Shown: positions 1 through 6,899 of the stretch, one piece after another
Layout: the number at the start of each line of letters is the position of its first letter
Numbering within the stretch: position 1 is the stretch's first letter
Source of the DNA: Eubacterium sp.
Lineage (GTDB): Bacteria > Bacillota > Clostridia > Lachnospirales > Lachnospiraceae
Direction: 5' to 3'
DNA length: 60,249 nucleotides
Assembly: GCA_022796875.1 (NCBI GenBank)
Contig: JAAWJJ010000014.1
Coordinates: 1 to 60,249, forward strand
Notes under the pieces: generated by a model
What the model was told of the DNA's origin: nothing
Database searches by the model: none
Seen by the model: the letters and a program-made list of their open reading frames with translations, nothing else
Translations under genes and position numbers: made by a program

Positions 1-288
1 TTCACATCTCTTTGAATGTTTTTTGTGCTCCTGATTCCTCAGGCGCACCCCTCAAATCTTTCAAGGTTATTCCACTGTTCAGTTATCAATGTCCTCTGCA
101 GCTTCTTTCAAAACCGCTGTTTGTTTTTGTCGTCAACCGACAACTACTAAATATTACCATAACCAATTGTCTTTGTCAACAACTTTTTTTATTTTTTCTT
201 TTTGTTTTTTTGCTGTGCGACAGCTTGTAAATATTACCATATTTTACAATATCTGTCAACAACTTTTTTTATTTGCATTTTCATGCAT
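1..288. other. AT-rich non-coding region with an ~80-bp direct repeat; possible rRNA leader on the minus strand
   Basis: No convincing gene. Two copies of a motif pair (TAAATATTACCAT at 148 and 228; TGTCAACAACTTTTTTTATT at 174 and 254) give an 80-base period. Read on the minus strand, roughly 110 down to 30 contains ATTGATAACTGAACAGT followed by AACCTTGAAAG. That resembles precursor-16S leaders of clostridial rRNA operons as I remember them. An rRNA operon may therefore begin just left of the window, downstream of the two tRNA-Ser genes. This is inference only; the 16S itself is not in view. Confidence 0.3.
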
Positions 289-323
289 GTTTCCGAACAA
301 AATTTGCAATTTTGTTCGGAAAC
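289..323 (-). terminator. perfect 15-bp hairpin downstream of the tRNA-Ser genes
   Basis: GTTTCCGAACAAAAT and ATTTTGTTCGGAAAC are perfect inverted repeats around a 5-base loop. The hairpin lies 5 bases after the 3' end of tRNA-Ser(GGA) on the minus strand. There is no clear U-run after it, so it could be a processing hairpin instead of an intrinsic terminator. Confidence 0.5.
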
Positions 324-328
324 AGAGC

Positions 329-417
329 GGAGAAGGAGGGATTTGAACCCTCGCGCCGCTATTAACGACCTGCACCCTTTCCAGGGGTGTCCCTTCGGCC
401 AGCTTGGGTACTTCTCC
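329..417 (-). tRNA. tRNA-Ser (anticodon GGA)
   Basis: The minus strand folds as a class II tRNA of 89 nt. The acceptor stem GGAGAAG pairs with CTTCTCC. The anticodon loop CTGGAAA carries GGA between ACACC and GGGTG strands. The long variable arm typical of tRNA-Ser is present, followed by the T arm with GGTTCAAATCC. CCA is not encoded. It sits 53 bases from a second serine tRNA in the same orientation, so the two are probably co-transcribed. Confidence 0.93.
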
Positions 418-470
418 ATTTGTCCGAATATATCATATATTCTGTTTTTTCATATCTATAATATGAAAGC

Positions 471-555
471 GGAGAGAGTGGGATTCGAACCCACGCGCCC
501 TTGCGGACAAACGGTTTTCAAGACCGCCTCGTTATGACCACTTCGATATCTCTCC
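471..555 (-). tRNA. tRNA-Ser (anticodon TGA)
   Basis: The minus strand folds as a class II tRNA. Acceptor strands GGAGAGA and TCTCTCC pair, the anticodon loop CTTGAAA carries TGA between GCGGT and ACCGT strands, a long variable arm follows, and the T loop contains GGTTCGAATCC. It is first in a serine tRNA pair, upstream of tRNA-Ser(GGA), and lies just downstream of ispD on the same strand. CCA is not encoded. Confidence 0.93.
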
Positions 556-593
556 CTAATGCATTTTTAATCAGCACGAAACATATATTACCA

Positions 594-1319
594 TCATTTT
601 CTGTTGATGTCAACACTTTTTTGACAGGAATTTTCAATAAAAGCAGATGCAATCAGCAAATCTTCTTTCGTTGTTATTTTAATATTCCGATAACTCCCTT
701 GTATTAATTTCACCTTTTCACCGGTTGCATGTTCCAATATCATGGCGTCATCCGTTATCACATCCGCTGCGTGTCTGGCGCCAAGCACTGCGGCGTAGGC
801 GGCTCTGATCTTCTCAGTGGCAAAAGCCTGCGGCGTCTGAACCTGCCACAAACATTTCCTATCCGGTGTCCGAACGGCATAATTTTCCTGATCAGTCACT
901 TTTATCGTATCTTTTACCGGCATACCGACAACGCAGCTGCCTGTTTTTGCTGCTTCGCTCATTGTTCTTTGAATGATTTCCTGTGTCACGAACGGCCTTG
1001 CCCCGTCGTGAATCAATACATAATCACTTTTTACGTATTGCAGGCCGGCCCACACGGAATCATAACGTTCCTGCCCGCCTGCAACAATATTTTTTATTTT
1101 TCTAAAACCGTATTTGTCTACAATTTCCGTACGGCAATACTCCAGGCTGTCCTCGCCCGACACCAGTATAATATGATCTACCGGACTTTTCTCAAACGCC
1201 TCCAGTGAATAACAAATTACCGGTTTTCCTGCCAGTTCCAAAAACTGTTTTGGACAGTCGGTCCGCATACGGCTGCCTTTCCCCGCCGCCAATATAATCG
1301 CGGTATATTCCTGTTTCAT
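594..1319 (-). CDS. ispD: 2-C-methyl-D-erythritol 4-phosphate cytidylyltransferase
   Basis: A 241-residue cytosolic nucleotidyltransferase that makes CDP-methylerythritol in the MEP isoprenoid pathway. The N terminus has the signature nucleotide-binding loop AIILAAGKGSRM, then CPKQFLEL, and mid-protein VLIHDGARPFV, the IspD family motif. Later KDTIKV and LWQVQTPQAF also match the family, and the length is normal. An upstream in-frame ATG at 1361 would add 14 unlike residues. I chose the ATG at 1319, which has GGGAG about 12 bases upstream and puts the loop near the N terminus as usual. It follows tsaD on the same strand after a 51-base gap, so it is probably in the same transcript. Confidence 0.93.
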   Translation of the reverse strand: MKQEYTAIILAAGKGSRMRTDCPKQFLELAGKPVICYSLEAFEKSPVDHIILVSGEDSLEYCRTEIVDKYGFRKIKNIVAGGQERYDSVWAGLQYVKSDYVLIHDGARPFVTQEIIQRTMSEAAKTGSCVVGMPVKDTIKVTDQENYAVRTPDRKCLWQVQTPQAFATEKIRAAYAAVLGARHAADVITDDAMILEHATGEKVKLIQGSYRNIKITTKEDLLIASAFIENSCQKSVDINRK

Positions 1320-1370
1320 ATTTTTTCTATACTCCCAATATCCATGCATAATTACAAACATTATTACGAG

Positions 1371-2399
1371 TCAAATCAGTTTCAGATTTGGCACTGCGTT
1401 CAAATCCAGTCCGGAACGCACTCCCGCCATATATTCATAGTAAGCTTCTACGCCGATCATTGCGGCGTTATCCGTACAAAATACCGGCGACGGATGATAA
1501 AAATGCACGTTTCTTTCTTCACATGCCTCCCGGATTGCCTGCCGGATCGCTCCGTTTGACGCCACGCCCCCTGCAATCGCAAATTTTTCCACCTGAAACT
1601 CTTCTATCGCCCTGACGGCATTCCCTACAAGAATATCGCATACCGCCTGCTGGAAAGAAGCCGCAATATCCGCTTCGATATAAGGTTCATTCTTCATTTT
1701 ACATCCGTTCATATAGTTTAATACTGCTGATTTCAAACCGCTAAAACTGAAATCATAAGGTTCTCCAGTTACTTTTGCGCGTGGAAAACGAATCGCGTTC
1801 GGATCTCCTTTTTTTGCCTCTTTTTCTATTTTCGGCCCGCCCGGATAACCAAGGCCGATCGCCCTTGCCACTTTATCAAACGCTTCTCCCGCCGCATCGT
1901 CACGCGTTCTTCCGAGAACTTCGTATTCCAGGTAATCTTTTACCCTCACCAAATGCGTATGTCCTCCGGATATGACCAGGCATAAAAACGGCGGTTCCAG
2001 TTCCTTATTTTCAATATAGTTTGCACAAATATGGCCTTTGATATGATGTACGCCGATCAGCGGTATCTTAGCGGCATAGCTGATCGCTTTCGCCTCCGCT
2101 ACTCCGACTAACAGCGCACCTACCAACCCCGGTCCGTAAGTTACTCCGATCGCATCAATATCATCCAGCAACATTCCGGCTTCGGATAATGCCGTTTCGA
2201 TGACCTGATTTATTTTTTCAATATGTTTTCTGGAGGCGATTTCAGGAACAACGCCGCCGTAAAGCGTGTGCAAGTCAATCTGAGAGGAAATAACATTGGA
2301 ACGGACGTTTCTGCCGTTTACGACAACTGCCGCCGCCGTTTCGTCACAGGAACTCTCTATTGACAGAATATTGATTTCTTTTTTTTCAATATCACTCAT
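1371..2399 (-). CDS. tsaD: tRNA N6-adenosine threonylcarbamoyltransferase TsaD
   Basis: A 342-residue ASKHA-fold enzyme (YgjD/Gcp/Kae1 family). It transfers the threonylcarbamoyl group from the AMP intermediate to A37 of ANN-decoding tRNAs, working with TsaB and TsaE. Visible hallmarks are [14 protein letters not shown] at the N terminus, GVHHIKGH with the metal-binding histidines, the nucleotide-binding SGGHTHL, GYPGGP, and C-terminal [10 protein letters not shown] with the metal-binding aspartate. The length is typical. tsaB and tsaE lie about 2-3 kb upstream on the same strand, so all three t6A genes sit in one locus, interrupted by rimI, rnz and a membrane protein gene. Confidence 0.96.
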   Translation of the reverse strand: MSDIEKKEINILSIESSCDETAAAVVVNGRNVRSNVISSQIDLHTLYGGVVPEIASRKHIEKINQVIETALSEAGMLLDDIDAIGVTYGPGLVGALLVGVAEAKAISYAAKIPLIGVHHIKGHICANYIENKELEPPFLCLVISGGHTHLVRVKDYLEYEVLGRTRDDAAGEAFDKVARAIGLGYPGGPKIEKEAKKGDPNAIRFPRAKVTGEPYDFSFSGLKSAVLNYMNGCKMKNEPYIEADIAASFQQAVCDILVGNAVRAIEEFQVEKFAIAGGVASNGAIRQAIREACEERNVHFYHPSPVFCTDNAAMIGVEAYYEYMAGVRSGLDLNAVPNLKLI

Positions 2400-2410
2400 A
2401 TTTTTTCCCT

Positions 2411-2995
2411 TTATTCTACCGCATCAGGAGCCTCTGCCAGCCGGAACGCCAGTATTTTCCATTCGCCGTCTTCATTTTTCCGCAGCACATATTCCTGATA
2501 GGTCTTGCCTACTTCCGTACCCGTCTTCATCAGATAAACAGAAGTCAGATATGCGTATTCTTTTCCCTCTTTTTCTTTTATTTCCGTTTCATTACTGCTG
2601 CCTACCGTCACATCCAATACGGTCCGTTCATTAACATGGTATTGCGCAATCTCTGCCTTTACACTGTTTACCTGATCTTCCAGCGAGTTATTCTGCAGCA
2701 ATTCCTCATCAAGAAGTGTACGCTGCATCTCCACCAGTTTCTCAATCTGCTTGTCTTCACAATTTTCATTGTAGTAACAAACCAGAACGCGGTTATAATC
2801 TTTGACTACTTCGCGCGGCGTAGGCGGATAACTCTCCTCCCAGTTTTCCGTGAGCAGGCTTTCCAGTTCCGACAGATTATCCTGTTCTTTCCTGACTTCA
2901 CTGTCCCCACCCGAATGAGTGGAAAGATAAAAATAATAACCCACTGCCAATCCTACGCAAACCGCCGCCAGAACGATAATCTTTACATATTTCAT
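2411..2995 (-). CDS. membrane-anchored extracytoplasmic protein of unknown function
   Basis: I do not recognise a named family. The product is 194 residues with a single N-terminal hydrophobic segment (about residues 5-24, [20 protein letters not shown]) followed by a charged, probably extracytoplasmic region. The C-terminal half looks like an NTF2-like or SnoaL-type fold ([22 protein letters not shown]), but that is only an impression. The ATG at 2995 is preferred to the one at 3001 because AGGAGG lies 7 bases from it; the first ATG is only one base from the site. The rnz stop overlaps this start region, so translation is probably coupled. tsaD follows after 11 bases. Confidence 0.75.
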   Translation of the reverse strand: MKYVKIIVLAAVCVGLAVGYYFYLSTHSGGDSEVRKEQDNLSELESLLTENWEESYPPTPREVVKDYNRVLVCYYNENCEDKQIEKLVEMQRTLLDEELLQNNSLEDQVNSVKAEIAQYHVNERTVLDVTVGSSNETEIKEKEGKEYAYLTSVYLMKTGTEVGKTYQEYVLRKNEDGEWKILAFRLAEAPDAVE

Positions 2996-2997
2996 TT

Positions 2998-3909
2998 TCA
3001 TTCCTCCTCAAAAACCAACTCCAGGCTCTTCCCGTCTTTTCCTAAAAAAGAAGAAGGAAAAATCTTCCTGACCTCATCCATGTAGCTTTCCGCCTTTACT
3101 AAAGAAGGACTGAAATGCGTCAGCCATAATTCCCGTACGGAAGCCTCTTTCGCTAATGCCGCTGCTTCATAAAAAGTCATATGCCGGTACTGTCTGGCTT
3201 TTTCTATTTTTTCCTTTTCCGCATACATTCCTTCGCAAATAAACAGATCCGCCTCTTTTGCACATTGCGAAATCGCCGGTGTCGGCCTCGTATCCGTGCA
3301 ATAAGCCAGTTTAATCCCCTTTCGCGGCTGCCCCAACACCATTTCTGGAGTATATCGCCTGCCGTCGCAGTCTATAACCTCGCCCTTTTGCAGACGGCTC
3401 CATATTTTCTGCGGTATCTGCTGTTCTCTGGCCCGCTCCGGTGAAAACCTGCCCGCCCTCGGTATTGATACGGTATAGCCGTAACAGGTCACATTGTGAT
3501 TGACCCGAAAAGCACGGATCTGATAACCGTTTATTTCAAAATCCGCCTGCCGTTCCTCTATTTCACGAAATTCGATCGGAAACGGCAGTTCCGGCGCGAT
3601 CGTCCGCAGTGCAGTCACGACGCGTTCCAGCCCTTTCGGCCCGATCATAACTAACGGTTCCGTTCTTTCGGCGTTTCCCATCGTCAGCAAAAGTCCCGGC
3701 AGTCCGCTGATATGGTCTGCATGATAATGTGTAAAGCATACAATATCGATCGGCTTAAAACTCCATCCCTTTTCTTTGATTGCGATCTGTGTTCCCTCCC
3801 CGCAATCAATCAGCAGACTGCTGCCGTTGTATCTGGTCATACAGGAAGTCAGCCATCGGTGCGGCAGCGGCATCATCCCTCCGGTTCCCAGCAAACATAC
3901 ATCTAACAT
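2998..3909 (-). CDS. rnz: ribonuclease Z
   Basis: A 303-residue metallo-beta-lactamase-fold endonuclease that trims the 3' trailer of tRNA precursors. The core motif FTHYHADHISGLPG (the HxHxDH zinc site) lies near residue 62. The family N terminus LLGTGGMMPLPHRWLTSCMTRYNGSSLLIDCGEG is split here as LLGTGGMMPLPHRW and LLIDCGEGTQ. Downstream are AYCTDTRPT and the late histidine in LWLTHFSP. The length is typical of the short bacterial form. The start has GGGAGG 7 bases upstream. It abuts rimI with no gap and overlaps the next gene's start. Confidence 0.94.
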   Translation of the reverse strand: MLDVCLLGTGGMMPLPHRWLTSCMTRYNGSSLLIDCGEGTQIAIKEKGWSFKPIDIVCFTHYHADHISGLPGLLLTMGNAERTEPLVMIGPKGLERVVTALRTIAPELPFPIEFREIEERQADFEINGYQIRAFRVNHNVTCYGYTVSIPRAGRFSPERAREQQIPQKIWSRLQKGEVIDCDGRRYTPEMVLGQPRKGIKLAYCTDTRPTPAISQCAKEADLFICEGMYAEKEKIEKARQYRHMTFYEAAALAKEASVRELWLTHFSPSLVKAESYMDEVRKIFPSSFLGKDGKSLELVFEEE

Positions 3910-4455
3910 TTATTTTCCTCCCAAATCATCTGTCGCACAGCTTTCTTTTTTCTCCCAGACCATCAGCCATGCGTCTTCTTTCGGCTTTTCATAAAATCCT
4001 TTTCGAAGTCCGCATATGGTAAAACCGTATTTTTGATACAATTGAATCGCTGGAGTGTTGCTGATCCGGACTTCCAAAAAAATTTTGCAGATTCCTCTTC
4101 TTACCGCTTCCAGCAACATTCTTTCCAACAACCGTCCGCCAATCTGCCGTCCGCGAAATTTTACCGCCACTGCAATATTAGTAATTTCGCCTTCATCCAG
4201 CGCCTGATATAATCCACAGTAACCGACAATTTTCCAGCTGCCGGACTTTTGTAGTTCCGTCGCCGGATTTACCGGACTTTCTTCCGCTTTGCCGCCTGTT
4301 TCTCCGGCAATCTCCTCCGCCGCCAGAAACAACGTATTATCCATATGCAGCGCGTCCGAAAAACTTTTTTCACTCCACGGAACCGAAAAACATTCCGCTT
4401 CTATTTCGGCCAGTTCGCCAATATCGTGTTCGTCCGCATTTCGAATATTTATCAT
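3910..4455 (-). CDS. rimI: ribosomal-protein-alanine N-acetyltransferase (RimI family)
   Basis: A 181-residue GNAT acetyltransferase. ITNIAVAVKFRGRQIGGRLLERML carries the acetyl-CoA binding R/Q-x-x-G-x-G/A region, followed by LEVRISNTPAIQLYQKYGF, the classic RimI signature. The start at 4455 forms an ATGA overlap with the tsaB stop. Longer in-frame options upstream lie entirely inside tsaB and encode no family sequence. A roughly 25-residue insert (about residues 48-72, rich in E, G and P) breaks the usual alignment between strands 2 and 3. In Firmicutes rimI commonly follows tsaE-tsaB, as here. Cytosolic N-alpha-acetylation of S18 or other proteins is inferred from the family. Confidence 0.9.
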   Translation of the reverse strand: MINIRNADEHDIGELAEIEAECFSVPWSEKSFSDALHMDNTLFLAAEEIAGETGGKAEESPVNPATELQKSGSWKIVGYCGLYQALDEGEITNIAVAVKFRGRQIGGRLLERMLLEAVRRGICKIFLEVRISNTPAIQLYQKYGFTICGLRKGFYEKPKEDAWLMVWEKKESCATDDLGGK

Positions 4456-5171
4456 GCGCCCGTTTCCTTTTTCCTCTCCGTTTCCATCCGTTCCCGCTCT
4501 GCCTGTGAAAGCCTGAGATAGTCGGGTTTGTGATCTTTTGCCTGCTGCATCCTTCCTTCTTTTGCATAACAAAAAGCAAGGCTGACTACCGATGCCGCGC
4601 GTTGTTTATTATTGTTAGGCGGCGCGAAATAATACGGCACCGCAATATGGTTTTCTATATATTCCGTAAATACGGGTACGCCGTCCCCCAAAAATACAGT
4701 TTCCCTGCCCAGGGAATTAATTTTTTCAATGATTTCTCCGATATCTGCCGCGCACTGAGGCAGTACGGTATGCATGGTACGGTTTTCAAATTCATACAAT
4801 CCGGTATAAACCTGGTTCCTGCGCGCATCCATTAACGGGCAGACCATACTTTTGCAGCCTGCCAGATTATAGGCAAGTCCTTCCAGCGTCGGAATATGGA
4901 TCAGCGGCTTTCCCAACGCCAGTCCCAGCCCTTTTGCCGTTGCGCTCCCGATCCTTAAACCGGTAAAAGAACCGGGACCGCCTGCCACCGCAATCGCATC
5001 GACCGTGTCCAGATCCAGTTCTATCATTTTTGCCATGGTATCCAGCATAGGAAGCAGTGTCTGAGAATGAGTTTTTTTGTAATTTACCGTATATTCCGCT
5101 AACAGATTATCATCTTCGGCAATCGCAACGCTCGCAACCAGTCCCGAACTATCCAATCCCAATATTTTCAC
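4452..5171 (-). CDS. tsaB: tRNA threonylcarbamoyladenosine biosynthesis protein TsaB
   Basis: A 239-residue ASKHA-like partner of TsaD and TsaE in t6A synthesis. The N terminus (ILGLDSSGLVASVAI) and the family motif AGGPGSFTGLRIG around residue 66 are clear, followed by PTLEGLAYN and the RRNQVYTGLYEF segment. Translation starts at GTG (5171) with AGGAGG upstream. It overlaps the tsaE stop by 4 bases and its own stop overlaps rimI, so tsaE-tsaB-rimI form one coupled unit. Confidence 0.95.
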   Translation of the reverse strand: MKILGLDSSGLVASVAIAEDDNLLAEYTVNYKKTHSQTLLPMLDTMAKMIELDLDTVDAIAVAGGPGSFTGLRIGSATAKGLGLALGKPLIHIPTLEGLAYNLAGCKSMVCPLMDARRNQVYTGLYEFENRTMHTVLPQCAADIGEIIEKINSLGRETVFLGDGVPVFTEYIENHIAVPYYFAPPNNNKQRAASVVSLAFCYAKEGRMQQAKDHKPDYLRLSQAERERMETERKKETGA

Positions 5172-5602
5172 GCTGCATTTACCTCCTCAATGACGATCCT
5201 CCTGTAATCAAATCCCCTGTCCGGATCTTTTTCTATGGTAACTTTTGTATAGTGTTCCGGCAATATTTCCTCAATCAGATTGGCCCATTCTATCATCGTA
5301 AATCCGTCGCCGTAAAAATAGTCTTCATATCCGATCTCTTCCATTTCCTCAATATCGCCGATCCGGTATACGTCAAAATGATAGAACGGCATCCTGCCTT
5401 CTTCATACACCTGAACGATAGTAAAAGTCGGACTGCAGATCGGTTCCATTATGCCAAGTCCTTTCGCGATCCCCTGCGTCAGGACCGTTTTTCCCACGCC
5501 AAGATCTCCGATCAGCGAAAACACGCTGCCGGCCGCCGCTTTTTTCCCGATTTTTTCTCCCAGCAAAAACGTTTCTTTCGGGGAATAGGTTTCTATCATC
5601 AT
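5168..5602 (-). CDS. tsaE: tRNA threonylcarbamoyladenosine biosynthesis ATPase TsaE
   Basis: A 144-residue small P-loop ATPase that drives the TsaB-TsaD t6A cycle. Walker A GDLGVGKT lies near residue 33. The family-typical SPTFTIVQVYE, FYHFDVYRI and the C-terminal YYRIV-like tail (FDYRRIVIEE) follow, and MIEWANLIEEILPE matches the family EWPE region (here EWAN). Length is normal. The first of two adjacent ATGs is used; AGGAGG lies 10-13 bases upstream. The rrf2 regulator gene lies directly upstream with a 23-base gap and may share its promoter. Confidence 0.95.
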   Translation of the reverse strand: MMIETYSPKETFLLGEKIGKKAAAGSVFSLIGDLGVGKTVLTQGIAKGLGIMEPICSPTFTIVQVYEEGRMPFYHFDVYRIGDIEEMEEIGYEDYFYGDGFTMIEWANLIEEILPEHYTKVTIEKDPDRGFDYRRIVIEEVNAA

Positions 5603-5625
5603 TTTATGTCTTCCTCCTGTGGCGG

Positions 5626-6051
5626 CTAAATCTGATAAGAATCAATTTTATTATCAATCAGATCTGCTAACGTAACGCTTTCCAGATATTCGTCTATGAT
5701 CTGATCCAATTTCTTCCACATTGGCAGCGTAATACAATCCTGTGCCCGCGAACAGTTTTTTTTACCGTCCAGACAGACCACCGGAGAAATGCTGCCCTCC
5801 GTTAATTTCAAAATAGAACCTACCGTATACTCCTCCGGTTCTTTTATCAACTGATATCCTCCGAATTTTCCTCTGCTGCTTTTTACCAGTCCCGCCCTGT
5901 TCATAATCGCCATAATCATTTCAAGATATTTCATCGACAGTTCCTGCCGCACCGAAATATCTTTCAGGGAAATATAATCTCCCTCTTTCTTATGCTGTGC
6001 CAGATCAAGCATTACCCTTAATGCATATCGCCCTTTTGTTGAAATTTTCAT
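5626..6051 (-). CDS. Rrf2 family transcriptional regulator
   Basis: A 141-residue winged-helix regulator. MKISTKGRYALRVMLDLA is the classic Rrf2/IscR N terminus, followed by ISVRQELSMKYLEMIM (recognition helix region) and KSSRGKFGGYQL (wing). Three cysteines near residues 93-106 (C-x6-C-x5-C) correspond roughly to the IscR [2Fe-2S] ligands, so Fe-S or redox sensing is plausible. The start at 6051 has GGAGG 6 bases upstream; the upstream in-frame extension lacks family similarity. A good promoter lies at 6113-6141. Whether it regulates the minimal SUF pair at 34-36 kb is unknown. Confidence 0.9.
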   Translation of the reverse strand: MKISTKGRYALRVMLDLAQHKKEGDYISLKDISVRQELSMKYLEMIMAIMNRAGLVKSSRGKFGGYQLIKEPEEYTVGSILKLTEGSISPVVCLDGKKNCSRAQDCITLPMWKKLDQIIDEYLESVTLADLIDNKIDSYQI

Positions 6052-6112
6052 CTCTGCCTCCGTTTTTATAAATAAGAAATTCCTGGAGTAATTCCGAGAG
6101 TATATGATGTTA

Positions 6113-6141
6113 AGAATAACTCTTTTGCCGCAGAAAGTCAA
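6113..6141 (-). promoter_or_regulatory. sigma-A type promoter of the rrf2 gene, with a possible autoregulatory site
   Basis: On the minus strand TTGACT (6141-6136) is followed by a 17-base spacer and TATTCT (6118-6113). Downstream, at about 6083-6097, GGAATTACTCC forms a partial palindrome within CTCGGAATTACTCCAG. This is similar to Rrf2-type operators, so autoregulation is plausible but unproven. Confidence 0.65.
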
Positions 6142-6165
6142 CGAATGTCGCGCGGCATGTCGGGA

Positions 6166-6879
6166 AATCGCTTAAAAATCAGTTGATTTTCACAGTGTGT
6201 GGAAGCAACTGACAGCTTCGTTGTTTCTTTTATCGAACGGCTTTCTTCATAAATTTCCAAATATAGTGATATAAAAAATATTATCAGAACATTTGCTTTG
6301 TGGCTGCGTACGGCAGATGGTACAAAATATGCTGTCCTGCCTGTTTTGTGCCGTCTGCCTGAAAACATCGACAGTAAAATGTTCTGGCAATATTTTTGTA
6401 AGCGTAAGAAACCGACGTACCGGCAGTACCTACAGTTCCCTCAAATATTTCAGAAGTCTGACAGAATCAGGAAGATATTTCACAAACGCGGAGTGTCAGG
6501 CACGTACAAAATAATAACCAATTGTCCTTGCGGAAGAAAATGAAATTTTCTTAGCGCTCTGTGCCTGATCAGCAATTTGAGGACAGGGACGTCCTCAAAA
6601 GCCCGAGTGCGCCCGGACGGCGCATCAAGGGCGGTTGCGTATATAAAAGTAATCCTGGCAGAGCGGTTAGAAAATCCATTTGATGGAGCAGGCAATTGTT
6701 ATATTTTGTACTGGCCTGACAACATACATATGAAATCAATCTTTCTGATGCTGCCAACTTCTGATAATATTTTTTATATCACTATATTGCAGAAGTTTTG
6801 ATAAAGCCGTTGTGATAAAAAATGGTGAAACTGTCAACGACTTTCCCACTCTGTGAAAATCAACTGATTTTTAGCGATT
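6166..6879. mobile_element. nested-palindrome dispersed element, copy A (MITE-like, no ORF)
   Basis: This 714-bp non-coding segment is bounded by inverted arms of about 130 bp. The outermost match is AATCGCTTAAAAATCAG (from 6166) against CTGATTTTTAGCGATT (to 6879). The inner 30 bp of the arms (6260-6289 and 6759-6788) are a perfect inverted repeat ending in ATATTATCAGAA. Inside are a left hairpin around 6311-6360 and a right hairpin (about 6496-6720) whose centre carries the conserved core at 6570-6649. Related copies lie at 21.4, 42.5 and 59.7 kb. No transposase or other protein is encoded. It fills the gap between rrf2 and the GTPase-nuclease gene and ends 20 bases from the latter's stop. 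Confidence 0.85.
6570..6649 (+). other. conserved structured core of copy A
   Basis: The core contains GAGGACAGGGACGTCCTC (a 6-bp hairpin), then AAAAGCCCGAGTGCGCC, CGGAC, GGCGCAT and AGGGCGGTTGCG. The last parts fold as TGCGCC/GGCGCA inside GCCC/GGGC. Flanking arms at 6544-6569 and 6650-6676 are complementary (TTAGCGCTCTG against CAGAGCGGTTA), so the core sits on a long stem. AGAAAAT direct repeats at 6535-6541 and 6669-6675 bracket the module. The structure fits a non-coding RNA or a DNA hairpin; which strand matters is unknown. Confidence 0.6.
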
Positions 6880-6899
6880 GCCCTATGAAGCACGCTCCG

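Noticed and set aside
6570..6649. Element core as a retron msr-msd, group II intron or CRISPR-related RNA
   Set aside because: No reverse transcriptase, Cas or TnpB/IscB-like gene lies near any copy, and I do not recognise their sequence motifs in the core.
6166..6879. Short frames inside the palindromic element as a possible transposase or peptide
   Set aside because: The frames are not conserved between copies, lack ribosome binding sites and are interrupted differently in each copy. Conservation is at the nucleotide and structure level.
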